Assembly (NCBI RefSeq): GCF_000170795.1
Contig: NZ_ABCM01000008.1
Span: 62,001 to 126,000, forward strand
Length of the DNA: 64,000 nucleotides
Reading direction: 5' to 3'
DNA from: Pedobacter sp. BAL39
Lineage (GTDB): Bacteria; Bacteroidota; Bacteroidia; Sphingobacteriales; Sphingobacteriaceae
Position 1 is the first letter of the stretch, and each line of letters begins with the position of its first letter. Below, one piece after another: positions 62,941 through 64,000 of the stretch. Below the pieces are notes generated by a model. That model was not told the DNA's origin and ran no database searches. It saw only the letters and a program-made list of their open reading frames with translations. A program made the translations under genes and the position numbers.

Positions 62941-63521
62941 AACAACTCCTTTACTTCGTCTTTTAATAAATATTGTAATTTTTCTTTCAACCTGATCCTG
63001 GCGCGGTGCAGCTTCACTTTGACGGCATTGCTGCTCATGTGCAGTGCTGTCCCAATTTCTTCCAGGCTCTGTTCCCCTTTGTAGAACAGGGTGATGATGA
63101 CGGCATCATCGGCTGGAAGCGCCGCAATGGCGTTATTCAGCCAGGTATGTCCGGATTTACGTTCTACGGAGAGGAGGTCAACATCTGTCGAGCTCCGGTC
63201 CTGGAGCTGGATGCCACTTTCAACGTCGTCTATAGAAGTGGTATCCATCTTTTTCCTGCGCAGGAAGGTCATGGCCGTGGTATAGGTGATGGTATACAGC
63301 CAGGTAGAGAACTTTGAGTTTTGCTGAAAGGTGCCCAGTGCGCGATAGGCCTTTACAAAGCAGTCCTGTGCCACCTCTTCTGCATCCTCCCTGTTTTTGG
63401 TAAAGCGCATGGCAAGGGTAAAGACAAAGCGCTGGTGGCGCTTTACCAGCTCAGTATAGACATCGGTATTACCTGCCAATACTGCGTTGATCAAGTCTGT
63501 GTCGGACTGCTGTTGCGTCAT
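62937..63521 (-). CDS. ECF-type RNA polymerase sigma factor
   Basis: A 194-residue sigma-70 family protein with region 2 (VYTELVKRHQRFVFTLAMRFTKNREDAEEVAQDCFVKAYR in outline) and region 4 (ALPADDAVIITLFYKGEQSLEEIGTALHMSSNAVKVKLHRAR in outline) and nothing beyond them. That marks the extracytoplasmic function group. Translationally coupled to the probable anti-sigma factor, it forms a regulator pair; a DUF6249 membrane gene lies 26 bases upstream. Confidence 0.93.
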   Translation of the reverse strand: MTQQQSDTDLINAVLAGNTDVYTELVKRHQRFVFTLAMRFTKNREDAEEVAQDCFVKAYRALGTFQQNSKFSTWLYTITYTTAMTFLRRKKMDTTSIDDVESGIQLQDRSSTDVDLLSVERKSGHTWLNNAIAALPADDAVIITLFYKGEQSLEEIGTALHMSSNAVKVKLHRARIRLKEKLQYLLKDEVKELL

Positions 63522-63547
63522 ACCTGTATGGGTGCTTCAATATAGGA

Positions 63548-63916
63548 TTAAAGTCCCGGATCTTGTTTCTGCTTGTCCAGCCAGTTTTTCTCTACGATGT
63601 AGGAGGCAATCAATCCAAGTCCTCCAAAGATGCTCAGACAGCCAAAATATACAGCCGCCGCCTCATCGTCATCTACGGAGATGCCCCTTACAATAAACAG
63701 GGAGATGAGTAAACCCAGGCCAAGGCCGACGAGCAGCAGGCCGAATTTCAGGCTTACAAATGGTTTTGGCGGACTGACATTGTTTTTTAAGCCAATAGGG
63801 TCTAAACCCCGCTCAATCATAGCCATTTTCTCTTTATTTGACATGTACCGGATGCCGAAGATCAAGGCTGTTGTAGTGATAAAAAAGGTGGTCGGTACTA
63901 ATACTTCTGGTCCCAT
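63548..63916 (-). CDS. DUF6249 family membrane protein
   Basis: A 122-residue protein with an N-terminal helix (TTFFITTTALIFGIRYM), a basic linker with the motif MIERGLDPIGL, and two further helices (GLLLVGLGLGLLISLFIV and VYFGCLSIFGGLGLIASYIV). This is the DUF6249 pattern, found beside sigma-factor genes in Bacteroidota. It is first in the three-gene group with the sigma and anti-sigma genes; whether it senses or is a target is unknown. Confidence 0.85.
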   Translation of the reverse strand: MGPEVLVPTTFFITTTALIFGIRYMSNKEKMAMIERGLDPIGLKNNVSPPKPFVSLKFGLLLVGLGLGLLISLFIVRGISVDDDEAAAVYFGCLSIFGGLGLIASYIVEKNWLDKQKQDPGL

Positions 63917-63968
63917 TATTTCTCTTTTTGATGATAGGTCATTATATGTTTTATACCACTATGACCAC

Positions 63969-64000
63969 ATGGAAATCAAGCAGGTTACAGCCGAACTCAA
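63969..64000 (+). CDS. Possible 5' end of a gene (partial)
   Basis: An ATG at 63969 opens MEIKQVTAEL and runs off the right edge. Ten codons are too few to identify. It is divergent from DUF6249 with a plausible 50-base gap; no clear -7 box is present. Confidence 0.3.
   Translation, partial: MEIKQVTAEL

Noticed and set aside
1..64000. CRISPR arrays, prophage or intact insertion sequence
   Set aside because: No evenly spaced identical repeats with unique spacers, no integrase, transposase or phage structural gene was seen; the repeat arrays present are too degenerate and lack spacers.

Overview
The window looks like a chromosomal segment of a Bacteroidota bacterium, most likely family Sphingobacteriaceae (Pedobacter-like). 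The evidence is a fused lpxC/fabZ gene, the type IX secretion regulator PorX, DUF6266, DUF6249, DUF4175, DUF2911 and Ig-like (Big_5) lipoproteins, and Bacteroidota -7 boxes (TAnnTTTG) in front of several genes with no strong Shine-Dalgarno sites. I see no rRNA, tRNA, CRISPR array, prophage or intact insertion sequence. The family level is an inference; the genus is a guess.

Layout. 1-11.5 kb: housekeeping genes (mfd, DUF3820, cdsA, CPBP protease, dusB, apaG, a zinc metallopeptidase, rmuC, thiL, nadA). 11.5-12.0 kb: an AT-rich gene-free gap between divergent nadA and nadB. It carries a perfect DnaA box, and the top strand changes there from C-rich to G-rich, so it is a candidate replication origin. 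12-18.6 kb: nadB, a gamma-carbonic anhydrase, a Big_5 lipoprotein and mnmG, then two parS-like sites and a gene-poor stretch with a probable gene relic. 18.6-31.7 kb: an ABC-F gene (uup), a tiny membrane protein, ybeY, DUF4175, a cold-shock gene, lipoproteins, an aspartyl protease and a D-Ala-D-Ala cluster (dacB, vanX-like dipeptidase, ald) joined to tsaE. 32-41.3 kb: DUF6266, porX, an HD hydrolase, the lipid A block lpxD-lpxC/fabZ-lpxA-ABC ATPase, efp and a 5-formyltetrahydrofolate cyclo-ligase.

41.4-54 kb: hutI with xth, a cyclophilin, YceI, a YgiD-type dioxygenase, a FAD protein, an S9 peptidase, a mycobacterial-style AhpC/AhpD pair and a thioredoxin-fold protein. The gaps here are unusual: several short arrays of degenerate ~20-bp repeats, each with its own sequence, and several long hairpins. 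54-64 kb: ppc, a four-gene TetR-TolC-EmrA-EmrB efflux operon with an operator in its own promoter, small membrane and DUF2911 proteins, and a DUF6249-sigma-anti-sigma operon. Both window ends cut genes.

How genes work together. nadA and nadB make quinolinate for NAD. lpxD, lpxC/fabZ and lpxA make the first lipid A intermediates and overlap like one operon. VanX-like peptidase and Ald could use D-Ala-D-Ala released from cell wall. AhpD is expected to re-reduce AhpC. The most interesting observations are the origin-like region with nearby parS sites, the long hairpins at 51.7 and 53.9 kb, and the repeat arrays.
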